DNA of 8,661 bases from Planctomycetaceae bacterium. Lineage in GTDB: Bacteria; Planctomycetota; Planctomycetia; Planctomycetales; Planctomycetaceae. The position numbers and the translations under genes are program-made. Where the stretch lies: positions 1-8,661 of the forward strand of contig JALWSL010000079.1 of NCBI GenBank assembly GCA_027080405.1, written 5' to 3'. The notes below the pieces were generated by a model. That model was not told the DNA's origin, made no database searches, and saw only the letters and a list, made by a program, of their open reading frames with translations. Shown in pieces: positions 1 to 6,284 of this stretch. How positions within the stretch are numbered: position 1 is the stretch's first letter; the number at the start of each line of letters is the position of its first letter.

Positions 1-56
1 CTGCTCGCGGTGGAATCTCAATCCGGGTTTGTCGAATTGGAAAAAGATGAAAGCGT

Positions 57-65
57 AAAAAAAAA
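57..65 (+). other. A9 homopolymer at an apparent frame break
   Basis: Nine consecutive A residues lie between an upstream reading frame, open from base 1 and reading V-E-S-Q-S-G-F-V-E-L-E-K up to TAG 67-69, and the downstream propeller frame that carries W-R-Q-W-R-G. Adding one A (or removing two) would fuse both frames into one continuous protein across a K-K-K-V-D-D junction. This may be a sequencing error, a real frameshift mutation, or a transcriptional-slippage site. The sequence alone cannot tell which. Confidence 0.55.
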
Positions 66-122
66 GTAGATGATTCCTGGAGACAATGGCGAGGCAACTC
101 GCGCAACGGTCACGTCCATTTT

Positions 123-1229
123 TTGCCTGCCCAATTGCCCGAGAAACTGCCGCTTGTCTGGGAGAAAGACCTGGGGAGTCCCTCTCACGCAGGTATTGCG
201 GTCGATGCAAAACATTGTTTGATTGCCGGGCGTGATCCGCTCGATCAGTTCGACGTTTTTTCTTCGCTCAATCCCGAGACCGGTGAAACGCAGTGGGAAG
301 TTTTTCTCCCGGCGGTAGGCAATCTCGATTATGGCAATTCGTCGCGCTCAACGCCTGTGCTGGGTGAAAAATATGCGTGGTTTCAGGGAGCGTACGGCGA
401 TTGTGTTTGCGTTGAGTTGGAAACAGGACTGATCCGCTGGCAGAGAAATGTCATTTTGGAGTACGGGCCGAAGCGGCAACTGGTGTGGGGGCTTTGTTCG
501 TCTCCTTTGGTCTGGAAGGGGCAACTCATTCTCAATCCGGGAGGAGCGGCGTCTTCTGTCATTGCGTTGCAGGCCAATTCGGGAGAACTGAACTGGAAAA
601 CCCCCGGCAACGATTTCGGATATGGCTCGTTCATTATCGCAGCCATCAATCAGCAGGATCAGGTTATCGGTCACGATAAAACAACGCTCGGCGGTTGGGA
701 TCCGCTCACCGGCAAAAGATTGTGGAGTGTCACTCCGGAAGAGCAGGACGACTTCAATGTGCCCACGCCGATTTTTCATCAGGGAAAATTGATCGTCGCC
801 ACCGAAAACAATGGCACACGAATTTACACGTTTGATCAACAAGGTAAGATTGTCCCGAAGCCGATCGCGACGCAGAAAGCTCTTGCCCCGGAAACGATCA
901 CACCTGTTGTTGCAGGGAATCGTTTATTGGGAATTTCCAAAGGAACCCTGTACTGCCTGGAATTTCCTTCTTTGAAGATACTCCGGGAGGCGGAGGAACC
1001 GGCCTTCGATTCGCATGCAACGCTCATCACCGATAACAGGCGGGTTCTGATAACGGCGGCCGGCGAACTGTTTTTGATCGATGCAACGGCAGGCGATTGC
1101 CGTGTTCTTTCCCGTCAACAGATTTTCGAGCGAGGCACAGAACTCCATTCCCACCCCGCGATCATCAACAATCGTCTTTTCATTCGCGGCAACAACCGGT
1201 TAAAATGTTTTGCATTGGGGGCCGAATAG
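123..1229 (+). CDS. PQQ-like (BamB-type) beta-propeller protein, N-terminus disrupted or outside the window
   Basis: The 368 residues from the TTG at 123 form a PQQ-type beta-propeller. Four blade signatures of the form T/S-G-x3-W are visible at about residues 53-58 (ETGETQW), 101-106 (TGLIRW), 153-158 (SGELNW) and 196-201 (TGKRLW), with weaker blades to the C-terminus (IRGNNRLKCF near the end). Such proteins are usually exported scaffolds or ligand-binding propellers; no enzyme activity can be read from this sequence. The TTG start is doubtful. The same frame is open back to codon 51 and reads S-W-R-Q-W-R-G-N-S-R-N-G (75-110), the motif that commonly opens planctomycete propeller proteins, yet this stretch contains no ATG, GTG or TTG. 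A stop (48-50) lies just before it, next to an A9 run, and the neighbouring frame is open from base 1 to a TAG at 67-69. The gene therefore probably extends beyond the left edge with a frameshift at the A run. No signal peptide is visible in the part present. Confidence 0.8.
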   Translation: MPAQLPEKLPLVWEKDLGSPSHAGIAVDAKHCLIAGRDPLDQFDVFSSLNPETGETQWEVFLPAVGNLDYGNSSRSTPVLGEKYAWFQGAYGDCVCVELETGLIRWQRNVILEYGPKRQLVWGLCSSPLVWKGQLILNPGGAASSVIALQANSGELNWKTPGNDFGYGSFIIAAINQQDQVIGHDKTTLGGWDPLTGKRLWSVTPEEQDDFNVPTPIFHQGKLIVATENNGTRIYTFDQQGKIVPKPIATQKALAPETITPVVAGNRLLGISKGTLYCLEFPSLKILREAEEPAFDSHATLITDNRRVLITAAGELFLIDATAGDCRVLSRQQIFERGTELHSHPAIINNRLFIRGNNRLKCFALGAE

Positions 1230-1392
1230 TTGGTCCGAATGACTGCAACTCTCAATATCACAAAACAGAATATTCAGAACCGCCCTGATTGTCTGCAGAA
1301 ATTTCTGTGATAACGTGGGAATACGCACGACAGGCGATCTTTCATGTTTGAATGAAGTTCGAGCTTTCCGTTTTGAGGGTCGGCTGATTTTT
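1230..1392. other. Intergenic region with two dyad-symmetric motifs
   Basis: These 163 bases separate the propeller gene from the methyltransferase. They hold an 8-bp palindrome GAATATTC (1268-1275) and a perfect 12-bp palindrome CAGAAATTTCTG (1296-1307), whose centres are 30 bp apart. A weak extended -10-like TGTGATAAC (1306-1314) overlaps the second palindrome, but I see no -35 at proper spacing. No terminator is recognisable after the propeller gene. A GTG at 1315 would extend the methyltransferase into this region by 26 residues; that extension shows no family feature, so I treat it as non-coding. Confidence 0.4.
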
Positions 1393-2439
1393 ATGCCCGG
1401 AACACAAATTGAATGTGAAGAAACCGCCTGTTTAATTTGCGGTGCGGATAACCCACGACAATTATTCGAGATGACAGATCGACTCTGTGGTGTCCCGGGG
1501 GTCTATCGGATCGTGCGCTGTCGCGCATGCGGCCATATTTACATGAACCCTCGTCCTGTTAGGGAGTCTGTCAAAGACTGTTATCCTTCAGATTACGGGC
1601 CGTATCAACCAACGGGAACAAAGGCCGGATCAGAATCGGTTGCTTTAGTGGAAGAACAGGAGCAACACACCCCGTCGAGCCCCCCCTGGTATCTCTCCCG
1701 ATGGGCAAGGGCCATTCCGGGTTTACGGTCGTTCTATTACTGGTTGACCGATTCGAAAAGTGAACTCATGCCGACACGAATAGAGCTTTCTTGTCCAGAA
1801 AGAACTCCGCAGGGATTGGAACTGGGCTGTTCACATGGAAGATTTCTCAACAAATTGGTTTCTCAGGGCTGGCAAGCGAGTGGCGTGGAACTATCGGAGC
1901 AGGCCGCTACGATCGCAAAGGAAAATGGTCACCATGTTGTTACTGGTACATTGGAGTCGGCTCACTTCGAAGAGGAACAATTTGATGCCGTTTTTTCCTG
2001 GATGGTCATTGAACACCTCGTTGATCCGCGATCTGAATTGATGGAAATTCGCCGGATACTGAAACCGTCAGGGCTGCTGCTCTTCAGTATCCCGAATTCC
2101 GGATGCTGGGAACCCTGTTTCTTTCGCAGCTACTGGTATGCCTATGAAGTTCCCCGACATTTGAACTATTTTACGACCCGCTCCATTCGCCGCCTGTTGA
2201 AAGAGTGTGGTTATGAGACAGTAAAGATTATTCACCAACGCAATGTCCTTTATCTGATTGCCTCTTTGGGACTTTTTCTTCGGGAAGCAACCCCTTTCCA
2301 CGGCATCGGCAATCGGCTGGTTCAGTTCACAGATAATCCTACCATGTGGCCACAAATCATCCTGGCACCAATTGCCAAGCTGCTTGCATGGTTTCGACAG
2401 GGGGGACGTATTACAATTGTCGCCCGGAGAAACAGATGA
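1393..2439 (+). CDS. Class I SAM-dependent methyltransferase with N-terminal zinc ribbon
   Basis: A 348-residue predicted methyltransferase of the Methyltransf_23-like group common in surface-polysaccharide clusters. An N-terminal four-cysteine motif C13-L-I-C16 ... C43-R-A-C46-G, followed by Y-M-N-P-R-P, matches the zinc-ribbon head of this group. The SAM-binding motif I is L-E-L-G-C-S-H-G-R-F-L (about 142-152), followed by an acidic residue at the end of beta-2 (G-V-E-L-S, 164-168). Further family marks are F-D-A-V-F-S-W-M-V-I-E-H-L (198-209), R-R-I-L-K-P-S-G-L-L (220-229) and the P-R-H-L-N-Y-F-T segment (254-261). It would transfer a methyl group from SAM, most likely to a sugar or lipid-linked glycan; the acceptor is unknown. 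The C-terminus has a hydrophobic stretch (about 319-334) that might touch membrane. I chose ATG 1393 over the in-frame GTG 1315 because the extra 26 residues are not family-like; GAGGG at 1375-1379 is a distant possible ribosome site. The epimerase starts 24 bases after the stop, so the two are probably co-transcribed. Confidence 0.88.
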   Translation: MPGTQIECEETACLICGADNPRQLFEMTDRLCGVPGVYRIVRCRACGHIYMNPRPVRESVKDCYPSDYGPYQPTGTKAGSESVALVEEQEQHTPSSPPWYLSRWARAIPGLRSFYYWLTDSKSELMPTRIELSCPERTPQGLELGCSHGRFLNKLVSQGWQASGVELSEQAATIAKENGHHVVTGTLESAHFEEEQFDAVFSWMVIEHLVDPRSELMEIRRILKPSGLLLFSIPNSGCWEPCFFRSYWYAYEVPRHLNYFTTRSIRRLLKECGYETVKIIHQRNVLYLIASLGLFLREATPFHGIGNRLVQFTDNPTMWPQIILAPIAKLLAWFRQGGRITIVARRNR

Positions 2440-2463
2440 ATATTCAGAATTAAAAATGGAACA

Positions 2464-3486
2464 GTGGCCGTGAGTGAAAATCCTGCGATATTAGTTACCG
2501 GAGCAGCCGGGTTCATCGGCAGTCATCTTACCCGGAGCCTGCTCGAAATGGAGCAGTTCCACGATGCGCAAATAATCGCGTTGGACGATCTTTCCGGCGG
2601 GTTTGAAAAAAACATCCCCGAAGACGACAGAATCCGTTTTGTTCAGGGGAGCATCGCCGATTCGCAACTGGTTGACCGTCTTTTTGAGCAGTATCGGTTC
2701 GATTATATCTACCATCTGGCGGCTTACGCTGCGGAAGGGTTGAGCCATTTTATCCGACGATTCAATTACACAAACAATTTGATTGGCAGTGTGAATCTGC
2801 TCAATGCGGCTGTCAGGGCCGAATCCCGATGCTTCGTCTTCACCAGTTCAATCGCGGTTTATGGTCAAGGTCAACTCCCTTTAACAGAAGAAACAGTCCC
2901 CCAACCTGAAGATCCTTACGGCATTGCCAAGTATGCTTTTGAGATGGATCTACGGGCAGCCTACGAGATGTTTGGCCTGAAGCATGTCATTTTCCGTCCT
3001 CACAATGTTTATGGCGAGTACCAGAACATCGCAGATAAATACCGTAACGTGGTCGGTATTTTCATGAACCGTTTATTGCAGGGATTGCCCATGCCGATTT
3101 TCGGCGATGGAGAACAGCAACGGGCATTCACGTATGTTGGTGATATCGCAGGAATGATTGCCGGGGCGCCTTTTGTCGAACGGGCCCAAAATCAGGTCTT
3201 CAATGTCGGAGCAGATCACCCGTGCAGCGTCAACGAGTTGGCAAAACTGGTTGCAGAGTCACTCGATTTGCCAGCGGAAATTGAACACCTGGACGCCCGG
3301 CAGGAGGTCAAGTTTGCCTACTCCGATCATAGCAGGGCAGAAAGCGTGTTCGGTCGACAAAAGCAGACTTCACTCAGAGAGGGTCTCGGAAAAATGGCGC
3401 AGTGGGTTCGTCAGACAGGTATCCGAGATGCTGTTGAATTCACGAATATTGAAGTCAGAAAAAACCTGCCCGCCTCCTGGAAGTGA
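2464..3486 (+). CDS. NAD(P)-dependent sugar epimerase/dehydratase (UDP-glucose 4-epimerase-like extended SDR)
   Basis: A 340-residue extended short-chain dehydrogenase, the usual length for nucleotide-sugar epimerases. The N-terminal Rossmann motif is G13-A-A-G-F-I-G19, D41-D-L (41-43) would follow the second strand, and the S-S-I-A-V-Y-G segment (128-134) supplies the catalytic serine. The catalytic pair is Y152-x3-K156 (Y-G-I-A-K). Downstream, F-R-P-H-N-V-Y-G (177-184) and the F-G-D-G-x-Q-Q-R-A-F-T-Y-V segment (213-225) form the substrate-binding half. It would interconvert or dehydrate an NDP-sugar in the cytoplasm; exact substrate and product cannot be read from sequence. The start is uncertain: GTG 2464 and GTG 2470 both fit, and a GGA at 2458-2460 is better spaced for 2470. 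It follows the methyltransferase in the same direction with 24 bases between, consistent with an operon supplying a glycan pathway. Confidence 0.9.
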   Translation: MAVSENPAILVTGAAGFIGSHLTRSLLEMEQFHDAQIIALDDLSGGFEKNIPEDDRIRFVQGSIADSQLVDRLFEQYRFDYIYHLAAYAAEGLSHFIRRFNYTNNLIGSVNLLNAAVRAESRCFVFTSSIAVYGQGQLPLTEETVPQPEDPYGIAKYAFEMDLRAAYEMFGLKHVIFRPHNVYGEYQNIADKYRNVVGIFMNRLLQGLPMPIFGDGEQQRAFTYVGDIAGMIAGAPFVERAQNQVFNVGADHPCSVNELAKLVAESLDLPAEIEHLDARQEVKFAYSDHSRAESVFGRQKQTSLREGLGKMAQWVRQTGIRDAVEFTNIEVRKNLPASWK

Positions 3487-3491
3487 CAGTC

Positions 3492-3512
3492 CGGGGTTTC
3501 ATCCCCGCTTTT
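3492..3512 (+). terminator. Short GC hairpin plus T4, candidate intrinsic terminator
   Basis: CGGGG (3492-3496) and CCCCG (3503-3507) pair around a six-base loop and are followed by C then TTTT (3509-3512), six bases after the epimerase stop. This fits a weak intrinsic terminator for the rightward transcript. It overlaps the last codons of the converging glycosyltransferase gene. The stem is only 5 bp, so confidence is modest. Confidence 0.35.
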
Positions 3513-4548
3513 CGTGTTCCATTTTCAGTGCGTCCAGCAGAATGGGAAGGTTCCCCTGGACGGAATACTTTTCGATAACGCGTTCCCGGGCGGCTCCGCC
3601 CATTTTTCGGCGAAGTTCGGCATCTTCTATCAATCGGGTGAAAGCCTCTTTCCACTGGGTTGTGTCGCTGGCGAGGTAGCCATTGATTCCCTCATCGACA
3701 ATTTCTGAATTGACTCCCACCGGCGAGGAAACTGTTGGAACGCCAATCGCCATATATTGCAGCAATTTCAACCCGCATTTATAGAGGCACCATTCGTCAT
3801 TGGCAATCAGTGGCATGATGCCGATATCTATTTTGAGCAGTTCCTCGACCTCGGTCTTTCCCTGCCAGACAATATGTTTGACACGGACTCCTTCCAGATC
3901 GATATCTCTCAAGGGAGCGATATCCGGAACGATCAAGCGGAGTTCGAAATCCAGCTCCGCTGCCAATTCCCGCAACGCCGGTGCGACAACTTTCAGATAG
4001 GCGAGATTCCCGGAAGTCCCCATCCAACCGATAATACAGCGGCCTTCCGACGAGTCAGATTCTTTTTTCGCCGGGTATTCCCGGGTATCAACACAGGTGG
4101 GAATGATGATAACATTCGAATTCCAGTTCTCAAGATATTCCTTCAGGTAGCGATTCCCCGCAATAACAAGATCGGACATTCCGGTGAGCTGTTCACATTT
4201 TTCGGGATATCGCTGAAAAACAGCGTCATCAATATCAAGCACAAGTGTCCTGGTCAGTTTGCGAAACTTTTTTTCGAATTCCAGATCGGGAGTATCAAAA
4301 ATCTCCCGACTGATAACAATCACATCGTATCGATAAAAAGCAGCCCACATTAAATGAAGGCGTCGCGTGAAGCGTTTTAACATCTGACTGGGACGAAACC
4401 CGAGCCAGGGAAAGTAATCATACATTTGTGGAAAGCTGCCAAGCAGCGTGCATCGATGCCCGGCTTTGCGGATCAACGGAGCAAAGGGCAACACTCGAAA
4501 TCGGGAAGAGGGGACACGGTCACCCGCATGGAGAAAGAGAATCTTCAT
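3499..4548 (-). CDS. GT4-like (GT-B fold) glycosyltransferase
   Basis: A 349-residue predicted glycosyltransferase of the GT-B fold. The N-terminal acceptor half begins M-K-I-L-F-L-H-A-G and carries S-S-R-F-R-V-L-P-F (14-22), an arrangement seen in GT4-like enzymes of polysaccharide clusters. The C-terminal donor half begins near I-I-G-W-M-G-T-S-G-N (172-181) and holds K-C-G-L-K-L-L-Q-Y-M-A-I-G-V-P (257-271), then S-P-V-G-V-N (275-280) and N-G-Y-L-A (289-293). The E-x7-E pair of canonical GT4 enzymes is replaced here: aligning on L-Q-Y-M-A-x-G-V-P puts Y256 and Q264 at the glutamate positions. There is no signal peptide, so it should act in the cytoplasm or at the inner membrane face, transferring a sugar from a nucleotide donor to a growing glycan. 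It is the only gene of the central block on the minus strand, diverges from the export ATPase and converges on the epimerase. The ATG at 4548 has only a weak upstream ribosome site. Confidence 0.87.
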   Translation of the reverse strand: MKILFLHAGDRVPSSRFRVLPFAPLIRKAGHRCTLLGSFPQMYDYFPWLGFRPSQMLKRFTRRLHLMWAAFYRYDVIVISREIFDTPDLEFEKKFRKLTRTLVLDIDDAVFQRYPEKCEQLTGMSDLVIAGNRYLKEYLENWNSNVIIIPTCVDTREYPAKKESDSSEGRCIIGWMGTSGNLAYLKVVAPALRELAAELDFELRLIVPDIAPLRDIDLEGVRVKHIVWQGKTEVEELLKIDIGIMPLIANDEWCLYKCGLKLLQYMAIGVPTVSSPVGVNSEIVDEGINGYLASDTTQWKEAFTRLIEDAELRRKMGGAARERVIEKYSVQGNLPILLDALKMEHEKRG

Positions 4549-4611
4549 CGCATTTCAAACATGAGTCAATCAACGCGAACTGTAATATCAACGCACAGAA
4601 CAGACCGGAAG

Positions 4612-4639
4612 ATTACCAGTTCATGGTCGTATTTGCCAA
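4612..4639 (-). promoter_or_regulatory. Possible sigma-70-like promoter for the glycosyltransferase
   Basis: Read on the minus strand, TTGGCA (4639-4634) is followed after 16 bases by GGTAAT (4617-4612), giving 5/6 and 4/6 matches to the -35 and -10 consensus. Transcription would start near 4605, about 57 bases before the start codon. Such matches are frequent by chance, and planctomycete promoter rules are poorly known. Confidence 0.2.
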
Positions 4640-4743
4640 ATCCATTTCCCTCCCATACGCATATTTCACATATTACCGGAATATGACAGGAAAAATCGAT
4701 ACCTTCTCAATTGGCCCGTCATATACTATCCTGACCGGAGCAA

Positions 4744-4818
4744 CCCGAAAGCCGGGATTTCTGAATGGCAAGGCATCCTGGTTGGCTGGGAATCAGAACT
4801 ATACTCCCGGTTTCGAGG
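4744..4818 (+). promoter_or_regulatory. Nested stem structure, candidate structured RNA leader or cis element
   Basis: Outer stem: CGAAA (4746-4750) plus CCGGGA (4752-4757) pairs with TCCCGG (4805-4810) plus TTTCG (4811-4815), 11 pairs with a single bulged G at 4751. CC (4744-4745) can add two pairs with GG (4817-4818) around a bulged A. Inner stem: TTCTGA (4759-4764) pairs with TCAGAA (4793-4798), six pairs. An asymmetric internal loop (4758 against 4799-4804) separates the stems, and 28 bases remain at the apex. It lies 136 bases before the ATPase start codon. I do not recognise a known riboswitch consensus; function is unassigned. Confidence 0.4.
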
Positions 4819-4953
4819 CAAAAAGGCGTCTGTTCCGCCGACCTTCGTTGTATTTGTGCGAACGTTCATCGATAGGGGAATACAGGCGATTCGATCGGCT
4901 CTGTTCCTTCATCAAAAGTGATTTTCAGGGTAAAGAAACGACGTTGAACCATC

Positions 4954-6216
4954 ATGTCTGAAACTGCGGTTCTTGTTGAGAATGTTTCCAAGCGGTTCCA
5001 ACTGGGGCAAGGAGGGGAGTACGCGCGGCTTTCGGAATCATTGCAATCTGCCATCATGTGGTGGTTGCCGGGAAAGACGTCTCAGGGGGCCGATCAACCT
5101 GGCGGTTCTAGCGAATTCTGGGCGTTGAAAGATGTCAGCTTTGATGTCAAACAGGGAGAAGTGCTCGGAATTATCGGTAGAAATGGGGCCGGCAAAAGTA
5201 CCCTGCTGAAAATACTTTCCCGTATTACTCGTCCGACTACCGGTCGCATTGGCACTCGTGGACGTGTTGGCTCTCTGCTGGAAGTCGGAACCGGGTTTCA
5301 TCCGGAATTGACCGGACGGGAAAATGTTTACCTGAATGGATCCATCCTGGGAATGAAGCGGGCGGATATTGCCCAAAAGTTCGAGGAGATTGTCGCCTTT
5401 GCCGAGTTGGGAGAATTTATTGACACACCGGTCAAACGCTACTCCTCCGGAATGTACGCTCGGCTCGCTTTTTCGGTGGCGGCCTATCTGGAACCGGAAA
5501 TTCTGATTATTGACGAAGTTCTGGCTGTGGGCGATGCCAAGTTCCAGAAACAGTGTTTGGGGAAAATGAGCGATGTCGCCCGTCAGGGACGAACCGTCCT
5601 GTTTGTCAGTCACAATATGACAGCCATCAAAACTCTATGCCAACGGGCGGTGGTCATGGAGCAGGGCAGCATTGCCAGTGTGGGCGATGTGGAAAAAGCG
5701 ATCGAACAATATCTGGGCTTTCAGGGTTCACAGGCGAAAAATCCGGTCATCAGGTTTGAACATTGCAACCACCCCCTGGATTCGATTGAAATCTGTCTGC
5801 GAAACCAGACCGAGCCAACAACCCGATTTTACATGGGGGATTCGATCAACCTGGAAGTGAATTTCAAGGCGATCACACCGATACAGCAGTTGCATGTCAC
5901 CTTCGACCTGAACGCCCAGAACGGGGAAAGCATTCTGGGATCGAGTAGCCGCTATTTGACAAACGAGCATTTTGATAGAGCGCTTTCATCAGGAACAGTC
6001 CGTTGTTCTCTCGGAATGGTTCCGTTAATGCCGGGCAACTATTCCTTCAATTTCTATTTCGGAACCGGATATGTTGAAACAGATATTTTTCATCATGCGC
6101 TTTCCTTCGAAGTGATCGAGAAAAATCTCTGGCAGACCACGGCAATGCCCAATCACAATGGCTCGTCACTCTGGTGGCCAACCGATTTTTCATTTTCCGA
6201 AAAATTGAAACCATGA
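4954..6216 (+). CDS. ABC transporter ATPase for polysaccharide export (Wzt/KpsT/TagH type) with C-terminal Wzt_C-like domain
   Basis: A 420-residue protein made of an ABC nucleotide-binding domain and a C-terminal extension. Walker A is G75-R-N-G-A-G-K-S-T83; the signature loop is R-Y-S-S-G-M (162-167), the form usual in polysaccharide exporters; Walker B is E-I-L-I-I-D-E (182-188); the D-loop region is A-V-G-D-A-K-F-Q (191-198); the switch histidine is H220 in F-V-S-H-N-M. The segment F-W-A-L-K-D-V-S-F-D-V (55-65) is typical of the Wzt branch. Residues about 264-415 form a beta-rich domain matching Wzt_C, which in known O-antigen exporters reads the modified end of the finished glycan. The protein would bind the cytoplasmic face of a Wzm-type permease and use ATP to move lipid-linked polysaccharide to the periplasm. 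No permease gene lies beside it here. The start at ATG 4954 fits the N-terminal family pattern (A-V-L-V-E-N-V-S-K-R-F), though no strong ribosome site precedes it. Confidence 0.93.
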   Translation: MSETAVLVENVSKRFQLGQGGEYARLSESLQSAIMWWLPGKTSQGADQPGGSSEFWALKDVSFDVKQGEVLGIIGRNGAGKSTLLKILSRITRPTTGRIGTRGRVGSLLEVGTGFHPELTGRENVYLNGSILGMKRADIAQKFEEIVAFAELGEFIDTPVKRYSSGMYARLAFSVAAYLEPEILIIDEVLAVGDAKFQKQCLGKMSDVARQGRTVLFVSHNMTAIKTLCQRAVVMEQGSIASVGDVEKAIEQYLGFQGSQAKNPVIRFEHCNHPLDSIEICLRNQTEPTTRFYMGDSINLEVNFKAITPIQQLHVTFDLNAQNGESILGSSSRYLTNEHFDRALSSGTVRCSLGMVPLMPGNYSFNFYFGTGYVETDIFHHALSFEVIEKNLWQTTAMPNHNGSSLWWPTDFSFSEKLKP

Positions 6217-6284
6217 GCTATTACCGCCCGATTGCCAATGACAGGCAGCACACGTAAATTGAATTCTCTGGAGTATCCTGAACA

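Larger units (their letters stand above)
4549..4953. other. 405-base divergent intergenic region without a convincing gene
   Basis: This gap separates the start codons of the minus-strand glycosyltransferase and the plus-strand export ATPase, so it should hold promoters for both. The left part (about 4620-4730) is richer in A/T. The middle holds a nested inverted repeat (4744-4818, listed separately). One plus-strand frame is open from ATG 4683 to TGA 4961 (92 residues) and overlaps the ATPase start, but it shows no recognisable motif and its ribosome site is too close. I see no remnant of an ABC permease here, nor a clear promoter for the ATPase. Confidence 0.5.

Noticed and set aside
348..842. 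164-residue open frame on the minus strand opposite the propeller gene
   Set aside because: Antisense shadow of a clear beta-propeller gene; rich in arginine and without any domain feature.
1315..1392. GTG-initiated 26-residue extension of the zinc-ribbon methyltransferase
   Set aside because: The zinc-ribbon head begins shortly after ATG 1393 as expected for the family; the extension has no family feature and covers a likely promoter region.
3757..4353. 198-residue open frame on the plus strand opposite the glycosyltransferase
   Set aside because: It lies entirely antisense to a well-supported gene, and its composition is what the complementary strand of that gene would give.
4722..4727. 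TATACT as a -10 box for the export ATPase
   Set aside because: No -35-like sequence at 16-18 bases upstream and no extended -10 TG; the distance to the start codon is also long.
4744..4818. The nested stem as an integron attC site
   Set aside because: The bulged stem is superficially similar, but the expected core-site sequences (GTTRRRY / RYYYAAC) are not in the right places, and there is no integrase or cassette pattern.
4683..4961. 92-residue plus-strand frame in the divergent gap, ending in TGA within an ATGTCTGA overlap with the ATPase start
   Set aside because: The overlap looks like translational coupling, but the GGA before ATG 4683 is only two bases away, the product has no recognisable motif, and the region contains the nested stem structure. 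I treat it as chance openness.
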